A stretch of DNA of 64,000 nucleotides, from the NCBI RefSeq assembly GCF_003576475.1, contig NZ_QWGR01000002.1, positions 62,001 to 126,000 on the forward strand, written 5' to 3'. The first letter of the stretch is position 1. Each line of letters opens with the position of its first letter. A model generated the notes under the pieces. That model was not told the origin of the DNA. It saw only the letters and a program-made list of their open reading frames with translations, and ran no database searches. This document shows, piece by piece, positions 1 through 8,748 of the stretch. The position numbers were made by a program, and so were the translations under genes. This stretch comes from Maribellus luteus. Lineage in GTDB: Bacteria > Bacteroidota > Bacteroidia > Bacteroidales > Prolixibacteraceae.

Positions 1-2
1 AA

Positions 3-953
3 GCGGTGAACATTGTTAACTTTTTTGTGCCCAAGGGCGAGGAAATTGTTAGCACCCGCGGAAAGGTAAAACAGTGGGACAAAACCTATAGCGCGACTTC
101 TGCGCCGCTTGATACAACCATTAAAATTGCAGTATTGGTTAACCGGGGATCGGCTTCCGCATCCGAAATTGTAGCCGGCGCCATCCAGGACCTCGACCGT
201 GGTATTGTGGTAGGTACCCGCACTTTTGGAAAAGGCCTGGTGCAAACCACCCGCGACCTAAGTTACAACACGAAACTGAAAGTGACCACTGCAAAATACT
301 ATATTCCGAGCGGGCGTTGTATCCAGGCGCTCGATTATTCGCACCGGAACGAAGATGGGAGTGTGGGCCACATTCCTGATTCGCTGATTACCGAATTCAG
401 CACCAAGCACGGCCGCAAGGTTTTTGATGGCGGAGGTGTGGTACCCGATCTGAAAATTGAAGGCGACCAGCTAAGTACACTGGCCATTGAACTGGTTACC
501 CGTTTCAAGGTGTTTGATTTTGCTACGAAATATTCGAACGAGAATGCGTCGATCCCTCAACCCGAAGATTTTGTGATCAACGACGAAATTTACAATCAGT
601 TTGTAGATTATGTGGAAAACAGTGATTTTAAATACGATTCGGAATCGCAGGAAGAATTTAAAACGCTGATGGAAACGGCCAAAAGGGAAAAGTACTACGG
701 TTTGGCAGAGGCAGAATTTGAAGCGCTGAAAGCAAAACTGGAGCCCAATCTGGATAAAGACCTGAAAGAGTTCAGGAAAGAAATAAGCGAGTTGCTCGAA
801 GACGAGATTGTTTCGCGCTACTACTATCAGAAAGGGGCCATTCGTGCGGCTATTAACGACGACGACGGCATCAAAAAAGCCGTGGATGCCCTTCATTCTG
901 AAACCGCTTACGCGGGCTACTTTGCCCCGGGAACGGTAATTACCAGGAACTAA
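3..953 (+). CDS. S41 family carboxy-terminal processing peptidase, C-terminal part
   Basis: This is the end of a periplasmic tail-specific protease; the reading frame is open to the left edge, so the start and the PDZ region lie outside the window. The S41 catalytic core is visible: the serine segment NRGSASASEIVAGA, followed about 30 residues later by the lysine segment GTRTFGKGLVQ, which together supply the Ser/Lys dyad of this family. After the core comes a long, charged, mostly helical tail of about 150 residues ending in GTVITRN. Such proteases trim or degrade envelope proteins from their C-termini. A clear terminator follows the stop, so this is the last gene of its transcript. Family assignment is firm; the physiological substrate cannot be read from sequence. 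Confidence 0.93.
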   Translation, partial: AVNIVNFFVPKGEEIVSTRGKVKQWDKTYSATSAPLDTTIKIAVLVNRGSASASEIVAGAIQDLDRGIVVGTRTFGKGLVQTTRDLSYNTKLKVTTAKYYIPSGRCIQALDYSHRNEDGSVGHIPDSLITEFSTKHGRKVFDGGGVVPDLKIEGDQLSTLAIELVTRFKVFDFATKYSNENASIPQPEDFVINDEIYNQFVDYVENSDFKYDSESQEEFKTLMETAKREKYYGLAEAEFEALKAKLEPNLDKDLKEFRKEISELLEDEIVSRYYYQKGAIRAAINDDDGIKKAVDALHSETAYAGYFAPGTVITRN

Positions 954-973
954 TTTTTTGAATCAGATAAGAG

Positions 974-998
974 AAGGAGGTCGGGAGGCCTCCTTTTT
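974..998 (+). terminator. Rho-independent terminator after the S41 protease
   Basis: A 7-bp stem (AAGGAGG at 974-980 pairing with CCTCCTT at 989-995) with an 8-nt loop is followed directly by a short T run. It sits 21 nt after the protease stop codon. Confidence 0.8.
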
Positions 999-1133
999 GC
1001 TTGCAACCATTTCGAAGTTTAGCTGTTAGGAAATAAGCGGCCAATTCAACTGATTCCCTCGAATTTATTAATTTACGGAAGAATAACAGGATGTTTATTT
1101 CTGTTGCTGAAGACAAATCAAAATCATCTTGCC

Positions 1134-2072
1134 ATGCAAAAACTGAAAAAATTCATCGTCCCCTTTTTGTTGTTTACCTCGGCGGTATTTGTAAAATACT
1201 TTCTTGAAAAATATGAATTGGTGGATGATCAATGGTTCCGTTTTTTTGATAAAACCGGTTCTATTTTAATGATCGTCAGCGTTGCCTGGCTGATAATCGT
1301 TTTTCTTAGAACCAGCAAGCGCGCGTTTCTGGAAAAGTACGATACCTCGAAAACAGACAACCTGCGATCGAGAAAATTTCACACGCAGTTCAATATCATG
1401 GAGAGTATCATTATTGCACTGGTGGTGATCATTGCCATTGGGAGTATTTTGATGTTGTTTGATGAGGTGAAGCGTTTGGGAATAAGTCTTTTTGCTTCGG
1501 CGGGCGTGGCCGGTATTATTATTGGTTTTGCCGCGCAAAAGCTGATTGGCGCTGTGCTGGCCGGTCTTCAGATTGCCATTACGCAACCCATCCGGCTCGA
1601 CGATGTGGTGGTGATAGAAGGAGAGTGGGGAAGGATTGAGGAGATCACCCTGACCTATGTGGTGGTGCACATTTGGGACCAGCGGCGGCTGATTGTTCCT
1701 TCCACCTATTTCTTTGAAAAGCCCTTTCAGAACTGGACACGTACCTCTGCCGAAATTTTGGGAACGGTTTTTATTTATACCGATTACCAGGTATCGTTTG
1801 AGGCGCTTCGGAATGAATTGACCCGTTTGCTGGAATCAAGCCCGCTGTGGAATAAAAAAGTAAATGTGTTGCAGGTAACCGATGCCAAAACAAACGGGGT
1901 GGAGATTCGCGCACTGATGAGTGCAAAAGACTCGTCAACAGCCTGGGATTTGAGGGTGTTCATCCGCGAGAAACTGATTGAATTTCTTCAGAAGAAATAC
2001 CCTGAAAGCCTGCCGAGAACCCGGATTCAGCTTGAAAACAATACCACGGAAAAATCGCAAAGCGAGAATTAA
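1134..2072 (+). CDS. MscS-family mechanosensitive channel protein
   Basis: This is a small-conductance mechanosensitive channel-type membrane protein of 312 residues. Three hydrophobic helices come first (near residues 6-22, 41-60 and 85-110). The pore-lining helix is rich in Gly and Ala, with the run SAGVAGIIIGFAAQ, and is followed by the beta domain signature QPIRLDDVVVIEGEWGRIEEI, typical of MscS. A soluble alpha/beta C-terminal domain completes it. The frame is also open from a TTG at 1104, but the ATG at 1134 places a normal hydrophobic start, so I chose it. The likely role is release of solutes on hypo-osmotic shock. It stands alone on this strand, with a short gap to the next gene. Confidence 0.92.
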   Translation: MQKLKKFIVPFLLFTSAVFVKYFLEKYELVDDQWFRFFDKTGSILMIVSVAWLIIVFLRTSKRAFLEKYDTSKTDNLRSRKFHTQFNIMESIIIALVVIIAIGSILMLFDEVKRLGISLFASAGVAGIIIGFAAQKLIGAVLAGLQIAITQPIRLDDVVVIEGEWGRIEEITLTYVVVHIWDQRRLIVPSTYFFEKPFQNWTRTSAEILGTVFIYTDYQVSFEALRNELTRLLESSPLWNKKVNVLQVTDAKTNGVEIRALMSAKDSSTAWDLRVFIREKLIEFLQKKYPESLPRTRIQLENNTTEKSQSEN

Positions 2073-2113
2073 AATCTCCGTACCAGTTACTCAATACTAA
2101 AATCAATTTTGAA

Positions 2114-2533
2114 ATGAAAATCTATTTTGCCGGATCGATCCGGGGAGGCCGCGAAGATGCCGCCTTGTATTTGCAGATCATTGAACACCTGAAAAATTAC
2201 GGGGAAGTGCTGACCGAACATGTGGGAGATCCAGCGCTAACCAGCGCCGGAGATGATGGCCCTACCGACCGGTATATCCATGACCGGGACGTGGAGTGGC
2301 TGTTGCAGTCGGATGTGTTGGTGGCCGAAGTGACGGCCGTTTCGATGGGCGTTGGTTACGAAATAGGGCGCGCAGTGGCAGTGGGCAAAAAAGTGTTGTG
2401 CCTTTTTCGCCCGGATGCCGGAAAAAATCTGTCGGCGATGGTTGCCGGTTGTTCCGGAATTAAGCTGGTGCAATACACTTCGCTTTCCGAGGCCCAATCA
2501 GCCATTGATCAGTTCTGGGAAGAAAATGCCTGA
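2114..2533 (+). CDS. DNPH1/Rcl-like 2'-deoxynucleoside 5'-monophosphate N-hydrolase
   Basis: A 139-residue protein of the nucleoside 2-deoxyribosyltransferase fold. It resembles the vertebrate enzyme DNPH1 (Rcl), which cleaves the glycosidic bond of deoxynucleoside monophosphates such as hydroxymethyl-dUMP. Shared segments include YFAGSIRGGRED at 4-15, IHDRDVEWLLQSD near 55-67, AEVTAVSMGVGYEIGRAVA at 71-89 and CLFRPDAGKNLSAM at 96-109. The residues expected for catalysis are all present: Asp59, Ser77, Glu83 and Ser107. As I recall the rat Rcl numbering, each is offset by exactly ten. The likely job is nucleotide-pool sanitation in the cytoplasm. The neighbours give no extra clue: the next gene is convergent and ends 15 nt away. 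A generic deoxyribosyltransferase function is the alternative. Confidence 0.85.
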   Translation: MKIYFAGSIRGGREDAALYLQIIEHLKNYGEVLTEHVGDPALTSAGDDGPTDRYIHDRDVEWLLQSDVLVAEVTAVSMGVGYEIGRAVAVGKKVLCLFRPDAGKNLSAMVAGCSGIKLVQYTSLSEAQSAIDQFWEENA

Positions 2534-2548
2534 TTGAAACCAGCCTTG

Positions 2549-3715
2549 TTACATGGCTGAAAACTTGGCGATCCATCCATCGCTTCTCGGGGTGAGGTTT
2601 TCGTTCATCCCGGGACCGATTACGACAAATCCGCCATCTTTGGTATTGAGTATTTTGCAGGCCCTGGCGTACTTCATGTCGAGTAAAAGTTCGTTCAGTA
2701 CCTGGCCGTTTCCATCTATTTCCATCAGCCAGGGGCCAATGGTTCCCGTAAATGATGTGACTTTGGTTCCTGCAACAACAAAATGGCCATCGGGGCGAAT
2801 GGCAATGGCATTTCCTCCTTCCGAACCTTCGGCGTCGAAATTCTTTGACCATTTTACTTTGCCGTTGCAGTCCACTTTTTTCAGGATGAGGTCGAAGTCA
2901 AAAATCGGGTATTCGTCGTTGATGTCGTTCAAGCAATTGCCGCCCCAGCCAACCAGCATAAAACAACTGTCGGGGGAGCAGCAAACACATTCTGTCCATT
3001 CTTTGCTTTTGGGGGCTTCCATGCGGCTTGTCCAGGTGGCATTTCCTTCGCTGTCGGTCCGGATCACGATCATATCGCAATCGTTTTTTGACTTCCCGGC
3101 CACTTGGCCTCCCAACACAAAACCACCGTCAGGCAGTTGTTTTATCGTTGAAAAACAACCGTTTGATGTTTGATTAAAGGTTCTTTCCCACTTTATTTCA
3201 CCGCTTGCATTTAATTTGGCCAGCCACAGTTGTGCGTTGTCGGCGTCGGTGCCTTTGGCGCCTGCCACTACCCATTCATCTTCGTTGATCACCGCGAGGT
3301 CGGCACCTTTGTAGTACATTCCGTTCAAGGTAGTTCGTGTTATTTCATTTCCACTCTTGTCGGTTTTCAGAATAAGAACCTGCGATTGGTTGTTCTGATT
3401 TTTTTGGGCCAGAATGATCAGTTTGTCTTCTCCGGTACTTACTATTTTCCCGGGAAGTTCACTTTCATCCGATTCATAGATTCGGCTCCAGATGAGATCA
3501 CCTGCTTCGCTGTAAAACAAGAGACTCAGTTTTGAGGTATTGCCGCCAACCGCCCCCAGTACCGCGAAACCACCTAAAGGGATTTCAGTTACATCTGCAA
3601 AATAGTCTTGTTTTGGGTTACCGGATACTTTTTCCCATTCGGCATTCCAGGTTTGCGCTGTTGTACAAAATGCAGTTAAAACAAGCGCGAGTAGTAGAGA
3701 GAATAATGGTTTCAT
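2549..3715 (-). CDS. Secreted repeat protein, predicted beta-propeller
   Basis: A 388-residue exported protein with a classical signal peptide (first ~20 residues, ending TAQ). The mature part is built from about seven repeats of roughly 50 residues. Each has a core like GGF(A/V)VLG, GGFVLGGQ, GHFVVAG or GGFVVIG, followed by a (L/I)xL(K/R)TDxxG-like strand such as LILKTDKSG and IVIRTDSEG. This pattern suggests a beta-propeller. A double cysteine (CVCC) lies near the middle. I do not recognise a characterised relative; related repeat proteins in Bacteroidota are usually annotated as hypothetical or lipoprotein-like. It lacks a C-terminal sorting domain. It is convergent with the DNPH1-like gene and divergent from the isomerase gene. 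No catalytic motif was seen, so no activity is proposed. Confidence 0.75.
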   Translation of the reverse strand: MKPLFSLLLALVLTAFCTTAQTWNAEWEKVSGNPKQDYFADVTEIPLGGFAVLGAVGGNTSKLSLLFYSEAGDLIWSRIYESDESELPGKIVSTGEDKLIILAQKNQNNQSQVLILKTDKSGNEITRTTLNGMYYKGADLAVINEDEWVVAGAKGTDADNAQLWLAKLNASGEIKWERTFNQTSNGCFSTIKQLPDGGFVLGGQVAGKSKNDCDMIVIRTDSEGNATWTSRMEAPKSKEWTECVCCSPDSCFMLVGWGGNCLNDINDEYPIFDFDLILKKVDCNGKVKWSKNFDAEGSEGGNAIAIRPDGHFVVAGTKVTSFTGTIGPWLMEIDGNGQVLNELLLDMKYARACKILNTKDGGFVVIGPGMNENLTPRSDGWIAKFSAM

Positions 3716-3958
3716 CAGTCAAGCTATTGGTTTTAATTGTATTGATTTTGTGCTTATACGGTTTTGGAAAAAACAAGTTATGTTCAGTGAGCGATAAAAA
3801 TGAATAAAGAGTTGTCAGCCCGTGTTTAACCACTATAAATGTTTAAGGCGGATGATGGTTTATTAAATGGGCGAAATGGTGAAAAGGAACTTTTTGTATC
3901 TTCGGCACTTACGATTTCAGTAAACCTTATAATTTGTAAAATACCAACTTTAAAACCT

Positions 3959-4876
3959 ATGAAGAAAAGAGATTTTTTAAAAAGTCTGGGATTGCTGACT
4001 GCCGGCGGAGTGGTTAGCGGAGTCATTAATCCGGCGTCAGCAGCGTCGTTGATAAGCAGCCCGGCACCTAAAAAACAAATCGGATTACAGATTTATTCGC
4101 TGGGTAAGGAACTGACCGAAGACGTTCCGAACGGGCTGAAGAAAATAGCCAAAATTGGCTACAGTAGCATTGAACTGGCGGGTTACAGAAACCGTCAGAT
4201 GGGTGATTATTCGCTGGCTGAATACCGGAAACTTGCCGAAGACGCCGGGCTGAAAATTAACAGTTCGCATGTTAATCCGCCTGTTCGGAAATATTCCAGG
4301 GAAAACGTAGGCGAGATTGCCGATTTCTGGAAACAAACCGTTGAAGACCATGTGACGCTGGGTGTGAAAACACTGGTACAACCCGGAATGCCGACGGTTG
4401 AATCGCACGACGATGCAGCGCTTGTTTGCGAAGTATTTAACAGCGCCGGAGAAATTGCAAAAGCTGCCGGAATTAAATGGGGATACCACAACCACAGCGG
4501 AGAGTTTGAACGCATTTCAAAAGCGGGTGATAACCCAAAACAAGGCGATGTTATTTACGATTTGATGCTGGATGGCACCGATCCATCGCTGGTTTTCTTT
4601 GAAATGGATGTTTACTGGACGGTTATGGGACGGAACGATCCTTTGGAATATTTTGCCAAGTATCCGAACAGGTTCCCTGTCCTTCATATTAAAGACCGGA
4701 AAGTTTTGGGACAATCGGGGATGATGAATTTTGAGAACATTTTTACCAAGGCCTACGAAAACGGTCTGGAAGCCTTTTATGTGGAACTGGAAGGCCTGCG
4801 TCAGGGCGACAAAACGCAGTTTGACGGGGTTAAAGAATGTTTCGACTTCCTCAACAATTCCAGGTTTGTGAAATAG
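3959..4876 (+). CDS. Sugar phosphate isomerase/epimerase-like protein with Tat-type leader
   Basis: A 305-residue xylose-isomerase-like TIM barrel protein. I start it at the ATG at 3959, which gives a leader beginning MKKRDFLKSLGLLTAGG. This looks like a twin-arginine leader with one arginine replaced by lysine, common in secreted sugar isomerases of Bacteroidota; the longer open frame from 3839 has no gene-like sequence. Barrel motifs visible are YSSIELAGY, WGYHNHSGEF (His and Glu metal ligands), FFEMDVYWTV, PVLHIKDR and FYVELEG. These are typical metal-binding positions of the AP endonuclease 2/isomerase superfamily. The substrate is unknown; relatives act on keto-sugars or inositol derivatives in the periplasm. 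It is monocistronic, with a strong terminator after it. Confidence 0.88.
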   Translation: MKKRDFLKSLGLLTAGGVVSGVINPASAASLISSPAPKKQIGLQIYSLGKELTEDVPNGLKKIAKIGYSSIELAGYRNRQMGDYSLAEYRKLAEDAGLKINSSHVNPPVRKYSRENVGEIADFWKQTVEDHVTLGVKTLVQPGMPTVESHDDAALVCEVFNSAGEIAKAAGIKWGYHNHSGEFERISKAGDNPKQGDVIYDLMLDGTDPSLVFFEMDVYWTVMGRNDPLEYFAKYPNRFPVLHIKDRKVLGQSGMMNFENIFTKAYENGLEAFYVELEGLRQGDKTQFDGVKECFDFLNNSRFVK

Positions 4877-4900
4877 GAGGTGATTCACTTTACAAGTATA

Positions 4901-4936
4901 AAGGAACGGATGCAGCTTTTGTATCCGTTCCTTTTT
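4901..4936 (+). terminator. Rho-independent terminator after the isomerase gene
   Basis: An 11-bp stem (AAGGAACGGAT at 4901-4911 with ATCCGTTCCTT at 4923-4933) has an 11-nt loop and ends in a T run. It lies 24 nt after the stop codon. Confidence 0.85.
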
Positions 4937-5024
4937 GCCTGAGATTTTCGCAATAACTACCCGCAAAAAGGGTACATCGAATTTAGTCGATGCACCCTTG
5001 CAATGATCTCTAAGCCTTTTGACT

Positions 5025-5363
5025 CTATTTCTCTCTGTCGTACCGGCAGCACTCAGGCAATTGGCCATAAGCTTCGTCGGTAGCTTTAAAATTGGGCGTA
5101 TCATTTCCGGCTTTTGCGATGGCCTTTTCGATGTTTTCAAGTGTGGTTTTTTCATCGTCGAAGGCAACTGTCAGTTCTTTGGTTTCTACATCCCAGTCGG
5201 CTGAAACAACTCCTTCCACTGCCTTTGTAGTGGTTTCGATGTGGGTTTTACATTCTTCGCAATCACCTCCTTTTACTTTTACCTTTTCTGTTTTCTCGCC
5301 TGCAAAAACGGTACCTACACTCAACATAAACAAAACGGCTAAACTCAAAACTTTTGCTCTCAT
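5025..5363 (-). CDS. Periplasmic HMA-domain metal-binding protein
   Basis: A 112-residue exported protein. Residues 1-21 are a signal peptide ending VFA. The rest is one heavy-metal-associated (HMA) fold with the metal-binding pair Cys35-x-x-Cys38 (CEEC) and the repeat of beta strands expected for this fold (KVKVKG, ADWDVETKELTVAFD). A C-terminal CC pair (PECCRY) may add ligands. It is a close paralogue of the neighbouring 124-residue protein, sharing the leader, the GVxxADW..ETK core and the DTPxxKAxDExY tail. The likely role is binding Cu+ or another soft metal in the periplasm and handing it to the nearby efflux system. It is the last gene of the minus-strand metal island, with about 240 nt separating it from its paralogue, so it may have its own promoter. 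Confidence 0.85.
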   Translation of the reverse strand: MRAKVLSLAVLFMLSVGTVFAGEKTEKVKVKGGDCEECKTHIETTTKAVEGVVSADWDVETKELTVAFDDEKTTLENIEKAIAKAGNDTPNFKATDEAYGQLPECCRYDREK

Positions 5364-5524
5364 AGCTTTAAAATTTTTAATTAATAATTGATACTTACTG
5401 GCTTCTTCTCACTCTGCATGTAGATAGATTGCCATGCTTCTTAAAGAGGCAAAGGAGGTGCCACTAAACGGCATTTTTTTTTGAGATTGAATAGCAGGGA
5501 GTTGAGGATTGGGAAGAAAGAAAC

Positions 5525-5567
5525 AAAGGTTATCATTTTGAAGTGATGTATCAAAATGATAACCTTT
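5525..5567 (-). terminator. Long inverted repeat, probable terminator of the metal operon
   Basis: A perfect 17-bp inverted repeat (5525-5541 with 5551-5567, 9-nt loop; arm AAAGGTTATCATTTTGA) lies 33 nt beyond the stop of the 124-residue HMA gene. On the minus strand it is followed by a T-rich stretch. It separates the two HMA paralogues, so the downstream one may be transcribed separately. Confidence 0.65.
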
Positions 5568-5600
5568 TGGCGTAAAATTGGCAATGTGCCGGGACCTTTT

Positions 5601-5975
5601 TTAATGCTTGTGGTCTTCTTTTCCGGCTTTGTCCTTTTTCTCGCTTTTTCGTTCGTACTGGCAGCATCCGTGAAGATTCTCGTAAACTTCGTCCGGTGCT
5701 TTGTAGTGCGGAGTATCGTGGCCAACCTTTGCTATGGCTTTTTCAATGTTGTCGGTGTTGGTCTTTTTATCGTCAAAAGTAACCTCCAGTATTTTGGTTT
5801 CTTTGTTCCAATCGGCTTTTGACACTCCTTCAACCGCACTGGCCGCTTTCTCGATGCGTTTTTCGCACATCCCGCAATTCCCGTACACTTTGATTTTTTC
5901 CGTTTTATTTCCGGCAAAAACGGCACCCGCACCCATCATAAACAGGGTTACTAAACTTAAAACTTTTGTTTTCAT
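5601..5975 (-). CDS. Periplasmic HMA-domain metal-binding protein with His-rich tail
   Basis: A 124-residue exported protein with a signal peptide of about 21 residues and one HMA domain carrying Cys34-Gly-Met-Cys37. After the domain come a CC pair (HGCCQYE) and a Lys/His-rich end (KEDHKH) that could bind further metal. It is paralogous to the 112-residue protein downstream and sits 52 nt after the stop of the CopA-type ATPase, so it is probably co-transcribed with it. A periplasmic copper chaperone or buffer is the best interpretation. Mercury binding, as in MerP, is the alternative, but no mercury reductase is nearby. Confidence 0.86.
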   Translation of the reverse strand: MKTKVLSLVTLFMMGAGAVFAGNKTEKIKVYGNCGMCEKRIEKAASAVEGVSKADWNKETKILEVTFDDKKTNTDNIEKAIAKVGHDTPHYKAPDEVYENLHGCCQYERKSEKKDKAGKEDHKH

Positions 5976-6027
5976 TTTTTGAAATTTTAATGGTTATTAC
6001 TCAATTGTTTAAAATGTATTTTACTAT

Positions 6028-8475
6028 TTATCTTTTTCGCAATCGCAAGGCATTTGAAATCACAGAAACAGAGCTAAAGCTCATGGCTGCTGCGGCTATC
6101 ATGGGGCTGAGTAAAAGCCCGAAAAAAGGAAATAATATTCCGGCGGCGATTGGCACGCCCAAAGCATTGTAAACAAAGGCAAAAAACAGATTTTGTTTTA
6201 TATTCTGCATTACCTTATGACTAAGCTCGCGGGCCCTCAGAATACCGTTTAAATCGCCTTTAACAAGTGTTATCTCGGCGCTTTGCATGGCAATGTCGGT
6301 ACCTGTGCCCATGGCAATGCCAATGTTGGCCTGGGTAAGTGCCGGGGCATCGTTTATTCCGTCGCCCGCCATGGCCACTATGTGTCCCTGTTCCTGAAAC
6401 TCTTTTACTTTTTTGTATTTGTCTTCGGGCAGGCAATCGGCTTCAAAACCGTCCAGATGCAATTCTTCGGCAACTGCTTTTGCGGTGTACTGGTTGTCGC
6501 CGGTGAGCATGTACACTTTAACTCCCGCTTTTTGTAAGGAATGAATGGCTTTGGCTGACGATTTTTTGATGGAGTCGGCCACGCTAATCAAGCCTTCAAC
6601 TTTGTTTTCCACCAACAGATACATTACTGTTTGCCCGGTCGATTGCCAGTTCTCTGCTACCTTTTTTACCGCTTTGTCCGGAGATGCGCCAAAGTCATCA
6701 AGCAGGCGATGGTTTCCCAGCCCAACCTTTTGCTTTTTGAAAATCGCCTGTACTCCTTTCCCGGTAAGCGATTCAAAATCTTCGAGTTTATCGGGTTGAA
6801 TGTTCTTTTCTTTGGCGCCTTTCACAATGGCGTCAGCAAGGGGGTGTTCGCTGTTGGCGTCAATGGAGGCTGCCAGCCGAAGTACCTCTTCGTCGCTCAT
6901 CTTTCCAACCGACCGGTAATTTCGTAATGAAGGTTTTCCCTCAGTGATGGTTCCGGTTTTATCGACGATCAGCACGTCTACTTTGTTCATTTCTTCGATG
7001 GCACGCGCATCTTTTACCAGCACCCCGGATTGAGCCATCCTTCCGGAGCCCACCATGATCGACATAGGCGTGGCGAGTCCCAATGCACAGGGACATGCAA
7101 CAATCAGCACCGCAATGGCATTCACAAAGGCATACACATAGGCAGGTTCGGGTCCCCAAATCGCCCACACGGCGAAGGTGGCAATTGCCACGCCAGCTAC
7201 AATCTGGACAAAATATTTGGCTACCACGTCGGCGAGTTTCTGAATGGGGGCTCTCGAACGGCCGGCTTCGTTTACCAATTCCACAATTTGCGACAGCAAG
7301 GTATCGGCTCCCACTTTTTCCGCTTTCATTTCAAAGGCGGTTTTTCCGTTAATGGTTCCGCCGGTTACTTTGCTGCCCTCCGATTTGTCGGCCGGAATGG
7401 GTTCTCCGGTAATCATGCTTTCGTCGATTACGGCGTTTCCCTGGGTTATCGTTCCGTCGACCGGCACTTTTTCGCCCGGTTTCACTTTCAGCATATCGCC
7501 CACCATTACTTCTTCCAAAGGAATTTCAAGCTCTTCTCCATTGCGGATTACGCGGGCAACCGGAGGAGCGAGGCCAAGCAGTGCTTTTATGGCCGAATTG
7601 GTTTTGCTGTGGGCCCGCAACTCAAGAACCTGTCCGAGCAACACCAGCGTTAAAATAACGGCGGCTGCTTCAAAATATACGTGTACATTTCCGTTGGCAT
7701 CTTTAAACTGAGCCGGGAAAATTCCCGGAATTAGCAGGGCCAGTACACTAAAAAGGTAGGCGGCTCCCACACCGATGGATATAAGGGTCCACATATTTGG
7801 GTTGCGCAGCCGAATAGAGCTCCATCCACGTTTAAAAAAGTCCCAGCCAGCGTAAAAAACAACCGGAGTGGCCAGGATAAATTCTATCCAGTTCCAGACT
7901 TTTGTGGATGCCAGGTCGTGTAAACGCAAAAAAGGAAGCATGGTTGACATGGCAATTATAAAAACGGGCAGACTAAAGCCCACAGCCAGCCAAAATTTGC
8001 GGGCCATTTTTTTATAGGCTTTTTCCTCGTCGCTTAACATTTCTACCTTCCGGGGAACCAGGTTCATCCCGCATTTGGGGCAGTCTCCGGGATGGTCTTG
8101 TTCTACCTCAGGGTGCATGGGGCAGGTATAAATTGTTTCTTTACGGATACCTGTTTTCCGGCTTTCAACTCTTTTCAGATCCATGCCACACACCGGGCAA
8201 CTTCCGGGTTCGTGGTACATTTTATCGCCTTCGCAATGCATGGGGCAGTAGTACTGTCCTTTGCCTTTTGACGATGTCGTTTTTTTATGCTGATGTGTAT
8301 CGTGGTGATGAGCATGACCGTGCGAACAACAACCCGGTTGCTGCCCCTGTTTTTCCGCTCCTTCCTTTTCCTGCGGAACAAGGTGCATGTTGCATACCGG
8401 GCAATCGCCTGGCTGCTTATAGGTTTTGTCTCCCTCGCAGTGCATGGGGCAAACATATTTTTCAACTGTATCCAT
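6028..8475 (-). CDS. copA: Copper-exporting P1B-type ATPase with three N-terminal CPMH modules
   Basis: An 815-residue Cu+ (or Ag+) pump. Unlike textbook CopA, its N-terminus carries three zinc-ribbon-like heavy-metal-binding modules of the CPMH...CPxC type: Cys9/Cys13/Cys25/Cys28, Cys77/Cys81/Cys93/Cys96, and Cys118 with Cys132/Cys135. A His-rich stretch follows the first module (CCSHGHAHHHDTHQH, residues 49-63). No CxxC HMA domain is present in the protein. The core is complete: CPC in the transport helix near residue 460, DKTGT with the phosphorylated Asp near 504, SEHPLADAI (the HP motif), MLTGDN and GDGINDAPAL. It exports cytoplasmic Cu+ to the periplasm. Downstream are the HMA proteins; upstream are the SHOCT and small CPMH genes on the same strand. 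The CPC motif supports monovalent copper or silver. Confidence 0.96.
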   Translation of the reverse strand: MDTVEKYVCPMHCEGDKTYKQPGDCPVCNMHLVPQEKEGAEKQGQQPGCCSHGHAHHHDTHQHKKTTSSKGKGQYYCPMHCEGDKMYHEPGSCPVCGMDLKRVESRKTGIRKETIYTCPMHPEVEQDHPGDCPKCGMNLVPRKVEMLSDEEKAYKKMARKFWLAVGFSLPVFIIAMSTMLPFLRLHDLASTKVWNWIEFILATPVVFYAGWDFFKRGWSSIRLRNPNMWTLISIGVGAAYLFSVLALLIPGIFPAQFKDANGNVHVYFEAAAVILTLVLLGQVLELRAHSKTNSAIKALLGLAPPVARVIRNGEELEIPLEEVMVGDMLKVKPGEKVPVDGTITQGNAVIDESMITGEPIPADKSEGSKVTGGTINGKTAFEMKAEKVGADTLLSQIVELVNEAGRSRAPIQKLADVVAKYFVQIVAGVAIATFAVWAIWGPEPAYVYAFVNAIAVLIVACPCALGLATPMSIMVGSGRMAQSGVLVKDARAIEEMNKVDVLIVDKTGTITEGKPSLRNYRSVGKMSDEEVLRLAASIDANSEHPLADAIVKGAKEKNIQPDKLEDFESLTGKGVQAIFKKQKVGLGNHRLLDDFGASPDKAVKKVAENWQSTGQTVMYLLVENKVEGLISVADSIKKSSAKAIHSLQKAGVKVYMLTGDNQYTAKAVAEELHLDGFEADCLPEDKYKKVKEFQEQGHIVAMAGDGINDAPALTQANIGIAMGTGTDIAMQSAEITLVKGDLNGILRARELSHKVMQNIKQNLFFAFVYNALGVPIAAGILFPFFGLLLSPMIAAAAMSFSSVSVISNALRLRKR

Positions 8476-8505
8476 AGTACTTTGCTTTCGTTTGTTTCCG
8501 AAGAA

Positions 8506-8727
8506 TTAGGAGATAAGGTGCATTTTTTCATCAAACTCTTCTTTGTCTATCTCACCCCGGGCATAACGCTCTTTCAAAATGTCAAGTGCCGATTTGTTTT
8601 CTGTTGGAGGGGTGTTTTGTCCGGCATTAATTCCCTTGGTAACAGCCCAGATTAAAACAATCAGGACAGCCATTCCAAGGATCCAGCCGAATCCCATTCC
8701 CCAGCCCATTCCATTCATTGCGTACAT
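8506..8727 (-). CDS. Small SHOCT-domain membrane protein
   Basis: A 73-residue protein. It has a Gly/Met-rich start (NGMGWGMGFGW), one membrane helix (near residues 14-32) and a C-terminal SHOCT domain, a short helical motif with the pattern ALDILKERYARGEIDKEEF. SHOCT proteins often accompany metal-efflux genes in Bacteroidota; the function is not established. An unusually strong Shine-Dalgarno-like AAAGGAGG lies 6 nt before the start on the minus strand, which is notable in a phylum that rarely uses one. It ends 30 nt before the ATPase start, so co-transcription is likely. Confidence 0.85.
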   Translation of the reverse strand: MYAMNGMGWGMGFGWILGMAVLIVLIWAVTKGINAGQNTPPTENKSALDILKERYARGEIDKEEFDEKMHLIS

Positions 8728-8748
8728 AACAAGCCTCCTTTCAAACTT

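Noticed and set aside
3532-3833. Open frames on both strands around the divergent 3.7-kb junction
   Set aside because: They overlap the start of the secreted repeat protein or its promoter region and have no protein-like features.
3839-3958. Longer N-terminus for the sugar isomerase
   Set aside because: It would bury the Tat-type leader inside the protein; the sequence looks like promoter region.
5025-5975. Mercury resistance (MerP-like) interpretation of the two HMA proteins
   Set aside because: No mercuric reductase or MerT is nearby, and the genes adjoin a copper ATPase and Cus pump.
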